Part shown: positions 1-11,432 of the stretch, one piece after another
Layout: every line of letters starts with the position of its first letter
Numbering within the stretch: position 1 is the stretch's first letter
From: Anisodus tanguticus
Lineage: Eukaryota; Streptophyta; Magnoliopsida; Solanales; Solanaceae
Assembly: GCA_034509755.1 (NCBI GenBank)
Contig: CM067557.1
Coordinates: 37,692,001-37,756,000 of the forward strand
Length of the DNA stretch: 64,000 nt
Direction: 5' to 3'
Program-made: the position numbers and the translations under genes
The notes under the pieces: model-generated
Seen by the model: only the letters and a program-made list of their open reading frames with translations
What the model was told of the DNA's origin: nothing
Database searches by the model: none

Positions 1-329
1 TGCAAGCAGAATATTACGACTCAACACTCTAAGGACAAAAATCAAATAAACCATGCAAAAATTTGCTTTTCCCGGAAATATACAGAAATTTGAGGCTTTG
101 GATTCCACCTAAAACTTTCAAATGAAGACTAATACAGTCAAAGTAGTAAGAAAAAGGCTTTTTATAATTCGTTACAAGATCAAGCAATCGACTAAGACTT
201 CCACTTAAATAACTAAATAACCATGAGAAAATGAAAAACTAAGACAACATTTACGATTAAATGCAACTTGGTTCAATTCGTAAAATTAACACTCTCTAAG
301 GTCGGCGAAAGAGATGGACACAGATTTAC

Positions 330-3300
330 CTCAAAAGTCCAGCTACAACACGCAAGGCCACGAAGAGAAAAAGTCCTGCCCAGACCCCAGGAAGACCGAA
401 TAATGGCGCAGCCACAAGTAAGAAGATTGAGGAGATTATTCCATTCACAAACTGTTTGTCAAAGATATGAAGCTCAATCAGAAGGAGAGAACATAATCTG
501 ACGATATTTATCTTGTTAGTCACAATGTAGGACACACTCCAAAGCCACCATCTTAATTTTTTCAAATAGTGGTTCTTACATTGAATTCAATTAGATACCC
601 CGATTAAATTGAAATTATGTTCTAGGCTTTTACATAATTCATTGTAGCAAAGACCCCTAGCAGATGTAACACTGTCTGGTTATGGTTCAAACAACCAGAG
701 ATTCAAATGTAACTATTCTGCAACCAGCATTGGGACAACAATTCATTACTATGTGTAATCAGCTTCCAGGACAACTTATTGCTTGATCCTCTTTTTATCT
801 TCTCTAGACTTTTTCGTTCCAGACGTCCTCATGTATCTACAATATTTGACCATATACTTATTTAAGTTAATTATTCTACAAAAAATTGTGTGGTTTTAAA
901 TTTTTGCTCATTAATTCGCTGATCTTTAATTTTTACCCCTACTACTCATTTAATAAAAATTTATGGGCCAAAGTACCCTTTTTCGCGGGTCTACTAAATC
1001 AACGATTCTGGGTTCGAATCCCCGTAGAGGCAGAAAAAGAAAAAAATTCGCAAGGCAAAAATTTCATAGAAATTATGTCTTTTCGGTCAAAGTTATATAG
1101 GTTTCTATGTAACTAGCCGAACAAGGCATAATCTTAATTTTTCAATAAAACTTTGCCTCCAGGCATAGTAACATAGAAACTATATCCCTTGAGGCATAAT
1201 CTCTATACAACTTTGGCCGAATAGGCATAATTTCTATGAAATCTTGCCTTGATTTTTTTTTCTTTTTGACTCTCTGCTGGGATTTGAACCCACAACCTCA
1301 GAGGTATTTTTGGAGGCATAATTACATAGAAACTATGCCCCTTAAGGCATAATTTCTATACAACTTTGGCCGAATAGACATATTTTCTAATGAAATCATG
1401 CCTTGATTTTTTTTACTCTGCTGATATTCGAACCCACAACCTCAAGGGGTATTTTAGGTCATTATTTTAGGCGAAAGGCAAAAATTAATGACCACCAATT
1501 TGAAGGGCAAAAATAAAATACCACCCTAAAATAGGGGCAATTCGCGTGATGTATGTCAAAGACACAAGTATGATGCTGGTGCTTATCCTAGATTGATCCA
1601 GCCACTACCTATTCCTGAAGGGGTATGGACTGATTTTTGTTTGGATTTCATTGAATGATTGCCTAAATCTGGAGGTAAAGATGTCATCTTGGTAGTAGTA
1701 GATAGGTTGAGCATATATGACCACATTATGTGCTTACAACATCCCTACAATGCTCAATCAGTGGCACAATATTTTTTTAACAATGTCTTTAAGTTGTATG
1801 GGTTACCTTTCACTATTACCAGTGATAAGGACCCTATTTTTTAAGCACTTTCTGGCAAGAGTTATTTACTCTACAAGGTGTTCAATTACATAGACCTACC
1901 GCATATCATTCCCAAACTGATGGTCAGATTGAGGTTCTAAATAGAATTTTGAAGACTTATTTGAGATGTTTTTGCTCAGATTTCGCTGGGAACTGGTCTA
2001 AGTTCCTACATCTAGCTGAATGGTGGTACAATACCACCTACCATACTGCTATTAGATGAACCTCTTATGAGGTTTTGTATGGACAGAAACCACCTACCAC
2101 CTCCCTTATCTAGCTGTTGAGTCTTCTTGTGAGATGGTTGACAGATCATTGGTTGTTAGAGAGGCTATTATTACCCTTTAACAAAGGATGAGGGATTTAG
2201 CTGACAAACACAGAACTGACAGGAGTTTTGAAGTTGGTGATTGGGTCTATCTTAAGTTGCAGTCTTATAGACAAATTTATATTGCAGTAAGGCCTTTCAA
2301 TAAGTTGGCTACTAAGTACTTTGGGCCCTATTTGATTGCTGCTAGGTTGGAGCGGTTGCTTACAAGCTTCTATTGCCTGCTGATGTGTTGATTCACCACA
2401 CTTTTCATATCTCTGAGCTGAAAAAGTGCCATGAACTGCCTAATGAGACTAATCATCCTCCTGTTTTTCATTTATCTAGTCCTTATTTTCCTTCTTCAAG
2501 GTCTACTTGACAGAAGGATGGTGAAGAAGAGTAATAAAGTTGTGGCTCAGATTTTGGTTAAATGGACTAATTTGGATGCAACTGATGTTACTTGGGAGTT
2601 TTTATCTGATTTGCAGCATATGTTAAGCCTAACCAGAAATGCAAATATCATGTACATATTTCTTTTTGTTCGACATTCTGATCACCTCATTGAACCATAT
2701 ACTCTTGCCAACTTTTTTTTCCTTTTGATTTTCCACCAATTCAATTTAATAAAAACTTAACTATATATCTACACATTTAATAGTTGCTCCAGTGTAAAAG
2801 TTTTTTTTGCACTCTCAATTTGATTCTACTCCGGCATTATTTCTGGTATCGCAGGTCAGAATACTATTCTCTGAAAAAAAACAGGTATGTGTAATAATGC
2901 TTACCATAGAATATGCAGCAAATTCGAAGTCTGAAACACCATAATAAAGCCCATCAAGAACGAAGGCAATGGCATTTATTGGCTGAGATCCAGCAACAAA
3001 CTGTCCAATAAACCATATTAATAAGAAGAGAATAAGTAGTTTATCGTTTAAATATCAAGTTAATCCAGATAACAAACCTGACGACTCTACAAGGTTAGAA
3101 ATGACATCCGTACGGTTACTTCTATAAATGACCAAAACTATTTCATGATATAGATACTACCGAGCTGGTGCAAAGCAGGAAGTGTACTCTTGACGTATTT
3201 ATATGTCAACTATGGGGAACATGCTACTGTTTGGGGTTCAAAAGGCAAGGGAAGAATGGTGAGGGAATCTAGATAAGACTTTCATACCAGAGTACCGGAT

Positions 3301-6300
3301 CTGGCAATTTCCAGAACTTCAGAATCCGTGCTGAATAAGCTGGAGAGCGCTCCAAAACCAACGAACAAGCTAAAACCCAAGGCAACTCCTGTCAATGCAC
3401 CAATCTGACAAGATTCACATAAAGAATACAAGATGTAGCAGGTCAGTGTTTCTGTTATTACTGTTTTCTCTGAAAAGCTGAGTCAGTAATCACGGTTGAA
3501 AGTCAATAAAGAGTACTGGGAGTAAGAACTAAAGTTACCTGTAGAACTTTATAAACCACTTCACGTGCTTGGCCATAATTACCTTGAGAAACTCCGCTGG
3601 CAAGGAGAGCCTAAAGATCAAAGAATAAGAAAGCAATCAAGAAAACGAATGACTAAACTCATATTTCATAACTAAACATTGAAAGCAATAATACAATGCA
3701 AAATATCCAAATATGACACTAGCTATGATCTCGTTTTGAACTTCAGTTAAAGAAAAGCCTGTGACTTCATTGGTAACTGACAACCAAAAAGAAATAAAAA
3801 TGAAAAGAAGAGATTCAAGAGTTATATGATGTAGTTCCATCTGTTACAGGGAAGCACATTGAGGTCCTAATCGCTAATAAATTGAATTCACAAGTATTTG
3901 GCTTTTATTGAGATGTAAAACAGCCCTGCGGAACAACCTTTCTGAAAATTATTCAATAAAACCAGAAATGGCAGCAGAAAAAACAAATAGTTTAGTCAAA
4001 GTATACTCACCTGCCCAGCAAGTGCCAAGGAATCAGTTAGCAAAGATACAGCTAACCAAACTTCAACACAGATCTGATGACCAGCCATAGGAACGGGGCC
4101 CTCTCGTGCTGCCAGTGCTGTTGATAGCGTAGTGGTAATTAGAAGTGCTAAAGTCCTCCCTATTAGAAGGGCACCTGGAAAAGACAAGAACAAACTTAAC
4201 CTAAGATAGGTTTGATCTTTTTGTTTTGAATAAGCTAAGAGAATTCTAATATATTCTGATAAAGTCCCACAAGAGAAACTCGTAATTATCTTTCGACGGG
4301 CTTTTGACATGCAAAATATTCTGCAGTCACTCAAAGACCAAATGCTAGTTTATATGTTTGGCACATGGAAGCCTTTCGATCTGCATTTTTTCTTGAAACA
4401 GATCTAAAGAATCAGTAAAAGTTGTTAGTTTCATTAAAGGGCACGAGATTGTGTTTATGAAGTATCAGTTCAAAAATGTGATTGATTAAATTTAAATCAT
4501 TATAGTTCAATAAGATTAATAAATGAATTCATGATGAAAAAAAGTTCATGAGACATTTGAAAATTTTCACTTGAATTCATGCCAAGTGTTATGTTCATTG
4601 TTAAGAGTCCCACATCGGAAATGGAATGGGAACATGGATTCCTTATATGGACTTGGACAATCCTCACCCTACAAGCTAGCTTTTGGGGTTGAGTTAGGCC
4701 CAAGATCCATTCTTTACATGGTATCAGAGTCATACTCATTCCAACTCTTTGTTCACCGATGTTGGGGCCCCAAATTATATTGTTCACGCTCCAGTTAACG
4801 AGGTCTGGGCGTGCGGGGAGTGTTAAGAGTCTCCCATCGGAAATGGAATGGGAACATGGACTCCTTATATGGACTTGGACAATCTTCACCCTACAAGGTA
4901 AAAATATGGCACCTGGCCTAACTCAACCCCAAAAGCTAACTTTTAGGGTGAGGATTGTCGAAGTCCATATAAAGAGTCTATGTTCTCATTCCATATCCGA
5001 TGTGTGACTCTTAACACTCCCCCGAACGCCCAGACCTTGTTAACTGGAGCGTGGATAATATAATTTGGGGGTCCAACATCGATGAACAAAGAATTGGAAT
5101 TAGTCTGGCTCTGATACCATGTAAAGAATGGATCTTGGGCCTAACTCAACCCCAAAAGTTAGCTTGTAGGGTGAGGATTGTCCAAGTCCATATAAAGAGT
5201 CCATGTTCCCATTCCATTTCCGATGTGGGACTCTTAACATTCATAACACCCCACCCACCCAAATCCCCACCCCCACCCCACCCCCTTTTATTTGAGCATC
5301 TAAGATAGTAGTGGAATACATGTCAAGCAGTACAGTGACACATCCACTACAGCGGGGATAATTTTTGTGTTAGGTTTCCTTTTGCAACATACGGTGTTGT
5401 ATCCAAATACTGATTTTCCATGCCTAAAAAGAATATGCTCAACGGATGCAAAATTAAAATGGACTTGACCTTAACCAAAAGTTTTTTTATATCATATTAG
5501 AGAGAGCTTCATTTTTTTCTAACTTAAATTTGCCGCATAATCGTCATTCCTCCATTACTCTATCTTCAAATTTAAAAGAAATTATATTCAAATCATTAAA
5601 TCATTTTTCACTTAAAGTATTCATCTTCAACTGTTCTAGATTTATATGATAACGTACCAATTTCAAGTTTCACTAGCAGCTATAATAGAAGATTCAGTTG
5701 GACAATTCTGAATGCCATGTCAAACAGATTATCCACACAAAATGGGAATCTTTTTATCAAAATTATCTTTGTTAACTACCAAATGTATCCTGATTCGGCT
5801 GATGTTTCAAGAGTTTCCAAGAAAGTACCAGATTTAAGATACTGAGAAAATCTTCCCACGTCAATGTCTGGAGCAATAAGAAAAACTTTCCCGTTTAACT
5901 TCCACAGAAGGATAGAAGCAGTCAAGTATCTGGTGAAAATGTAGATCAAACAAAAAATAAGATAAAGAAAATGGACAGGAAGTTATATCATGTACAGAGT
6001 AACTATGGTTTGGTTTACCGCCACCAACATACTCAGAAATCACAGCAGCAGTTGCAGCACCACTAATGCCAAAACCAAAGGGGAATATCAAAATTGGAGA
6101 CAATAATGCATTTAGCAAGTTACCAGCTCCTGACAATCCAGAACTGTTCTTTATCAGATAATGAAGTAGAAGTTCACGGAAATCTTATACTCAAATATTT
6201 GAGACATAACGACAAAAGAATACTATTTATCAGACCATACTGAGTGGGGGGATGGGGAGATGCCATCACGCGAAGGAAACAATTCGTTATAGAAAGCCAT

Positions 6301-8990
6301 ACTCGGCACATCTCAGAAGGTAATAGCATTCCCAAGAGTTGTTTCTCTATAGTTTACTGAGCTAAACAAGTCTTCAATAAAAGCTGATTTTATCCCTACT
6401 TAACCAAGATGTGTAAATTTAAATTAAGTCAAACGTCTAAAGTAGTGCCTGCTCGCCTATATTGTCGGAACTGTACTTATGTAGGAAAACTTACTGTATT
6501 AGAGGCTTAACATACAGAATTTAGCTTAACTAAAAAGGGGTACATATAAACAACACATTTCCATCTCAACTTTCCCAATGAATTTGTGAAGTTAATATCC
6601 AAACAGCAATTTTACAGCTAGAAGCAGTTATATGCCAACAATCTATAAATAATACTTATGAAACAGGATTATCAGGCACAAGATGTCAGGACAGATTTCA
6701 CTTGGATTTGCTTGTAGATCAGAGAAGTATTTGGGTATCTTTGATACTTGCCAACAGCATATAAAGGAGTTTTTGTGTCCTTAAATCCACGAAATGTTCC
6801 TTGAGCAGCAAGTGCTATAACGATTGGTGGAGCTCCAAAGGCCCTCATTGTAAGGAATTGCTCAGCTGGTACACGCATTGGTGAATCCTGTGACACATCA
6901 CAATCCCAAATAGACTTACACTGAAAATCTTCAACAAACAGCAAGACACATGGGATATAATACGCAGAGAAATAGGGGATGCATAAATCCAAGATATATT
7001 GCCCAAACAAAAAATGCCCTCAATAGCTTATGACTTGGGAATAGGAAGAGAAAAATTTAGCGCTCGTGCTAGAAGATAATTTTGTTTTCCAAATTAAGAC
7101 ATACAACAGATATACCCATGGTATTCATCAGTAAACCGGAGCCAACGGAAAGTCCAACAGCTTCTGCAATGCCAAGGCCAAGGGCAAGTAGTAAAGAAGT
7201 TGACACTGAAGGAAGTGGTATCTTTCTTTGTGAATCAGGTGAACTATCTAGTTTAAGAACACAAATATAACTCATATCAGGTGAATGCAGAATGTTTGAT
7301 AAAATAACCGTAGTTTCTTTGACAAACAATCACCATCACCTTTAGCAATCAATGCCTGCTCTTCAGCAACAAATGAAGTTGTGACGTTGAGCAAAGGAAC
7401 ATTGAACAATTTCGAGATGAGGTTGAAAATTGATACACAAATACCTACTGCTGCTAATTCAACTGAACCTACAAAACACATGCATAGATAAGTAAGAAAA
7501 ACATGAACCAGAATGTTGCACAATATTCGATTGTTTGCGGTGGAATAGATTCAAGCGTCCGAGCAAGTAGATCCACAGCAAATAGGCGTTGAGTTAGTTG
7601 CTTTTGCAGTTCATTATTTCGAAATGCTATTCCCTCCTCTTAATTTCACGCCATCTTTCTTAAAGTGGGACCCACTCCAATTAGGGGTAATTACATTTAT
7701 GGACCACTCAAAATAATAATAGCCGGCAAATGTATAAGTTTTGTATATTAAGTATTAATATACACACTAATTAAACTTTAGTTTCGACCTACTTATACAC
7801 TATTTGAATTTGTACAGAACTTTACTACAACAACAAAAACAACTAGACCCAGTGTAATCCCACAAGTGGGGTCTGGTGAGGATAGAGTGTACGCAAACCT
7901 TACCCCTACCTTGTGGAGGTAGAGAGGTTGTTTCCGAAAGACCCTCAGCTCAAGTGCAGCAAATCAAAGTAGTTATGAAAAGGAAATACGGCAGAGAAGA
8001 AATGTTAAGCATTACTAAATTGTAAATAATGGTTAAAACATAATTTTAACTTTTATCTTCATCCTCATAACTATATTACACAAAATCAAACAAGTCAAGT
8101 AACAATATCAGCAGCTAGGTTTCAATCACACCAGCTAATCATAATATTCTACTATGATCCCTTGGCAAAGGCAAGTTTTGGAACTCAATATCAGTTCACT
8201 GGAGAAAAATAAACCACAACAAAAGTGGGATACTATAAAGTACCTAAATGTCCAACAAATGCAGTGTCAACAAGTGAAGTAATGGGATCAGAAGCAAGAG
8301 CTAACGCCGCGGGCAATGCAATGGACACAATATCCCATCCAATTCCATCAAATTTCAGCACTTCCCTGGAATAACACAACACAAAAATCAGGAAAAAAAA
8401 CACAAATACAAAAAAAATATACTCCGTTTGTCCCAATTTATGGGATACTTTTCGCTTTCTGTAAGTCAAATTGCATAAATTTTGACCAACATTTTGAAAT
8501 TGAGAAAAGTTTGTAACTTATAGTAGTTTTCAAATATATAAATTAATCTAATCAAATTTAGCTTCAAAGTTTAGTCAAATTGACTCCGAAAAGCAAAAAT
8601 ATCACATAAATTGGGATGGAGGGATAATAAATAACAAAACCAAGTGTGTCGAAGATGATACAGCAGGGAAGTGACTGAGTCCAACAATGAGGATAATGAG
8701 GAGGATGGAATATCCGGGTCGGGTCCCGGATCCGGGTCCGGATTCTTGACCCGACTTTCCTCTGAATTTGAATTATGAATCGAATTTTGGGATAGGCTAG
8801 TAGGATTTTTGTCTCCAGATGATTTAATGAGTGTAGTACGGAGTCGATCTGAGCAACTAGTATTATTATTATTATTCCTTAGTTGAAGATTAGTACAGTA
8901 GCAGAAATAACTGTAATTGTGATTTTTCTGGTGAAGTGACTGTGTAAATAAGGGATTAATAGTATATTGGTGGTAAAGTGAAGACGCCAT
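330..8990 (-). CDS. DTX44: Plastid-type MATE transporter (DETOXIFICATION 44-like), 3' end outside window
   Basis: This is a multidrug and toxic compound extrusion (MATE) family transporter. Coding exons on the minus strand are 8662-8990, 8244-8365, 7340-7468, 7105-7247, 6752-6887, 6033-6129, 5829-5929, 4011-4174, 3539-3610, 3288-3404, 2905-3000 and 330-451. Phases agree at every junction and give about 542 residues, so only a short C-terminal exon is missing beyond the left edge. The first ~65 residues are Ser/Asn/Thr-rich with few acids, like a chloroplast transit peptide, followed by an Asp-Pro repeat. Exon 2 holds the family signature DPITSLVDTAFVGHLG. Later exons give SFVAEEQA, MRVPAEQFL, GTFRGFKDT, AGHQICVE, SQPINAIAFVLDG and the final helix region FGLPGVWAGLF. 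The nearest characterised relatives are the FRD3 citrate effluxer branch, but the substrate is not known. Intron 5 appears to use a GC donor. The exon 3 donor could instead be 6 bases further on (7334). Four introns carry transposon insertions, yet the frame is intact. Confidence 0.9.
881..1546. repeat. Foldback repeat with tRNA-like B-box motifs, copy 1
   Basis: AT-rich repeat built from inverted segments such as GGCATAATTTCTATG and its complement. It contains three RNA polymerase III B-box-like strings: GGTTCGAATCC near 1012 (plus), and complements near 1270 and 1428. The first is followed by CCCGTAGAGGCA, resembling the T-arm and acceptor of a tRNA, but no matching 5' half or cloverleaf is present, so it is not a tRNA gene. 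Related copies are at 24095-24880 and 46060-46545. Confidence 0.6.
1547..2623 (+). pseudogene. Ty3/gypsy integrase and chromodomain fragment
   Basis: Decayed 3' part of a gypsy polyprotein. In order it shows the tail of the zinc-binding CQRHK motif, the PIPEGVWTD start of the integrase core, the TSDKDPIF segment holding the second catalytic aspartate, HSQTDGQ with the third-acid neighbourhood, the YGQKPP region and a chromodomain-like end (VLVKWTNLD...TWEF). Several stops and frameshifts break it: FIE is followed by TGA, and TSDKDPIF by TAA. It ends abruptly at 2623, whereas the inverted copy continues to its true C-terminus and an LTR. It cannot make a working enzyme. Confidence 0.85.
4599..4718 (+). 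repeat. TRIM LTR (outer, plus half)
   Basis: Complete 120-bp LTR running from TGTTAAGAG to TTTACA. It is followed directly by the primer-binding site TGGTATCAGAG. Its reverse complement at 5120-5239 has the same length. Confidence 0.85.
5120..5239 (-). repeat. TRIM LTR (outer, minus half)
   Basis: Complete 120-bp LTR on the minus strand. On the plus strand it reads from TGTAAAGAATGG to CTCTTAACA, preceded by the complement of the primer site (CTCTGATACCA) and followed by TTCAT. Confidence 0.85.
7815..7960 (-). mobile_element. RTE LINE 3' tail, severely 5'-truncated
   Basis: In intron 2 of the MATE gene. The plus strand reads CTACAACAACAA, then the conserved RTE 3' untranslated text (CAGTGTAATCCCACAAGTGG, GTGTACGCAAACCTTACCCC). 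The same text ends the longer RTE copies at 25158-25798 (plus) and 39996-41713 (minus). No coding sequence is left. Confidence 0.75.
8419..8626. mobile_element. Stowaway-like MITE
   Basis: About 208 bp in intron 1 of the MATE gene. The left end TACTCCGTTTGTCCCAATTT mirrors the right end AAATTGGGATGGAGGGATA, and TA flanks both sides, as is typical of Tc1/mariner-derived MITEs. Similar elements lie at 39337-39582 and 42384-42605. Confidence 0.75.
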
Positions 8991-9870
8991 GGTTGAATAA
9001 TTGTGAAGAAAAAAAATATAATCTGGCTTTTAGATACGTTGGGGGAAGAAAATCAGTTTTGTTTTTGGTTATCAACTGAATTAACGGTTGATATGCGAGT
9101 TGTTTAGAAAAATATCTTTCTGAATATTTTGTAAACTACAGTGTACCCGACACGAGGGCGCCAAATTTTGTGGCTGATATACCTTCTAAGAGTGTTTGGT
9201 ACGTTGAAAACATTTCAATTTTATGAGGTTTATCAAAAAATTTAGAAAATATTTTTTTAGAAAAAATAAATTCTTTTAAAATAAGAAAAATGACTTTCAT
9301 AACAAAGTAAGAAAACAAGTCTCACAACTAACCATTCCATTGTCATCCAATCCAACCCGCCCTCCCCAACCACCCAATCCACCAACCCCAACCACTACTA
9401 CCACCCTATACTCCCCACCCCACCACCACAATTTTTTTAAATATTTTTTTATTATTTGAAAAAAGTTTGTAACTCATGAAGTGGTTCACGAGTTGTAATT
9501 AATTTTTTAACATTTTTTATAGCTAGTCGTTGGTTAATCCATGAGTTATAAAGATAATTATCTTAAAAAATTATTGGGCCCACTAACCAAACGTCGTTTG
9601 GTGTTTGCCGTTAACATCGTTGCAAGTCGTAGAGAGGTATGTGATAAACCCCTTTTGGTTTATCTCAAATTTCACAACATATAATATCGATGGCCAGCCG
9701 TACTTAAAATATGGGACGTTCATCAATTACTATGTATGATATCGAAAGGCATTTAAGTATAATTTTTGGATGCAGAAAATGATAATTTAACATGTTTCCC
9801 AAAACGCAGGATTCACATATAGGAGTCCTAGAAATACGATTGCAATTAATAAAATTATTTTTTCTAAGGG
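8991..9870. other. MATE upstream region and AT-rich spacer
   Basis: Holds the 5' leader and presumed promoter of the minus-strand MATE gene, a pyrimidine-rich stretch on the plus strand at 9350-9430 (runs of CCACC and CCAACC), and the first copy (about 9470-9680) of a direct repeat that recurs at about 12365-12585. No further gene is seen. Confidence 0.5.
9470..9685 (+). repeat. Direct repeat flanking a copia fragment, left copy
   Basis: About 215 bp containing CACGAGTTGTAATTAATTTT, AACCAAACGTCGTTTGGTGT and GATAAACCCCTTTTG. The same order of motifs recurs in the same direction at 12365-12585. Weaker relatives of the first part occur near 11885-11990 and 12170-12260. Confidence 0.7.
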
Positions 9871-9910
9871 AGCGTAAAACATAATCTCCCGGATGTCCTA
9901 ATTTAGAATG

Positions 9911-10357
9911 TCATAAGGAAGACGAAAGAGCAGCAAAGGTTGATAGAACTGAGGATGGATTGTTGACGGCATTTGAAATATGGTAGAGATCTCCAGTGCT
10001 ATTACATCTCATTATTCGTCTCCCTGTCGTAAAATCTTTTACAGAAAAACCAAAAGGATCAAAGTCATGGAAAATATTATTATCAGTTGTGAAACGTCGC
10101 ACAGAGATTAGATTCTTAATGAGTTTAGGGGCATGTAAGATATTTTTTAAGATTAGTGGTGGATGTGGTGGAGATAATGATGAATGACCAAAACCGTGAA
10201 TGGGAATGCCTTGTCCACTACCAACAATAATATTCTGATTTAAATTACTCAAATTGGAATAAGACGAGAGAGTACTTTGTGATGCCGTCATGTGAGATGT
10301 GGCGCATGTGTCCATATACCAATTTTCGTCTGGAGCGTTATGTGACATTGTGTTCAT
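9911..10357 (-). pseudogene. copia protease region (element A)
   Basis: Encodes the copia aspartic protease start (NWYMDTCATSHMT) and the following linker to the pre-integrase domain (LKNILHAPKLIKNLISVRRF, DFDPFGFSVKDF). The active-site DTG/DSG triplet reads DTC, so the catalytic glycine is lost. The open frame runs for 148 codons and then reaches the truncation. Confidence 0.75.
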
Positions 10358-10581
10358 AGCTGCCTCAATGTCAGTCGGTGCATAAGTTGAGGGTGGGGGC
10401 CTGTGCTGTGTAGGCCTGTTGTGGACGTGGCCGAGTATGCCAGGATGGGCCTGTCGATTCTGAGGTGGAGTCCACGAGGATGTCGGATACGAGCAAGGAG
10501 GAGAGGCACATGCGGCCCACGGTGGGTAGGAAACCCACGACGGAGGCTGCTGCCACTGTCGCGGTCACTACTAGTTGTTTC

Positions 10582-11432
10582 CTACCAGCGGGGACAGCCC
10601 CTTCTCGCCGCCGTTTTTTCCGGAATTCCATCCGCCGCGACCCTTGCCAGATTGCTTGCTCCAGCGGTTGTTGCGGGTGGATGCGGGCTGTTGCGGGTCC
10701 TCGGGCCGGCAGTTTTGGTTACCGAAGTTGGAGTCCCTGCCGTCGGCGGAGGGCCGGATGGTAGTGGTGAGGACGACGTCGGCAATGCTGGCCTGAGTGG
10801 TGCTGCACTTGATTTTCCGAGTTTCCTCAAGAATAGCTTCGAACAGGCCTCATAAAATGGAGGTAACGGCGTGCATTGCTGAAGAATTGTGGCAACGCTG
10901 TCATAGAATTCGTTCAAGCCTGCAATAAGCTGCATGACCAATCGTTGATTAGTGACAGGTGCGTCGACGTTGGAGAGTTGATCGGCAAGCATTTTGAGTT
11001 CTTGACAGTATGCAGACATGTTTGGGAAATCGTACTGATGAACGTCCTTGAACTGATTTTCAAGGTATAACGCTCGTTGAGTTTTGTTGTCGTGGAAAAT
11101 ACTTTCCAAACATTCCACGTATGGCAGGCAGTGGCATCGGTCTCAATGATGGTGTGCAACAGATCAATAGAGATCGTGTCGTATATCTACTAGAGGACGG
11201 CTACGTCCAAACGAGACCAGAGTGCATCATCAGAAGTCGAAGCCGAGGTTAGATCTGTAGACTTTGGTGTAGGAGGGATAAAGTGGTCGATAACTTCGTA
11301 AACACGACAATGGATCTTAAAAAGCTCCGCCCACGAGGAGTATTGACCTTTTTCCATCTCAAGAGTCATAGGGATGAAGTTTTTAATGTTGTTGACTGTA
11401 AATGCAGGATGGAATTTGGTTTTGTCAGTCAT
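10582..11432 (-). pseudogene. copia gag (element A)
   Basis: Starts MTDKTKFHPAFTVNNIKNF at 11432. The capsid-like region follows with WAELFKIHCR, then after a disruption near 11170 NQRLVMQLIAGLNEFYDS and PLPPFYEACSKL, the conserved UBN2-type copia gag segments. The C-terminus is Pro/Ser/Ala-rich with no CCHC zinc knuckle visible. A frameshift or stop splits the gene between 11190 and 11118. Confidence 0.75.

Larger units (their letters stand above)
831..2623 (+). mobile_element. Gypsy-pol/foldback composite, left copy
   Basis: This segment lies in intron 11 of the MATE gene, antisense to it. It joins a foldback-type repeat (about 881-1546) to the 3' part of a Ty3/gypsy pol (1547-2623). The same joined unit recurs in inverted orientation at 23040-24932, with matching outer limits: ATGTATCTACAATATT at the repeat end and TTGCAGCATATG at the pol end. 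The two ends are not LTRs, and no target duplication was found. Confidence 0.75.
4599..5239. mobile_element. Palindromic double TRIM retrotransposon with outer TSD TTCAT
   Basis: Two miniature LTR retrotransposons face each other in MATE intron 7. The plus half has an LTR at 4599-4718 (120 bp, starts TGTTAAGAGTCCCACATCGG, ends TTTACA), a primer site TGGTATCAGAG (initiator tRNA-Met) at 4719-4729, a 102-bp interior ending in the purine tract GCGGGGAG, and a second LTR from 4821 cut short near 4899. The minus half mirrors this: truncated LTR about 4914-5016, interior 5017-5119, full LTR 5120-5239. TTCAT stands at both 4594-4598 and 5240-5244. No coding capacity exists in either interior. Confidence 0.85.

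Noticed and set aside
1000..1035. Possible tRNA gene (TGGGTTCGAATCCCCGTAGAGGCA)
   Set aside because: Only a T-arm and acceptor-like 3' end are present; no anticodon or D arm precedes it, and it lies in a dispersed repeat.
4759..5308. Plus-strand ORFs in MATE intron 7
   Set aside because: They are translations of the TRIM LTRs and interiors, which have no coding function.
10403..10855. 150-codon plus-strand frame, GC-rich
   Set aside because: It is the antisense of the copia A gag tail, whose Pro/Ala/Gly codons leave few stops on the other strand.
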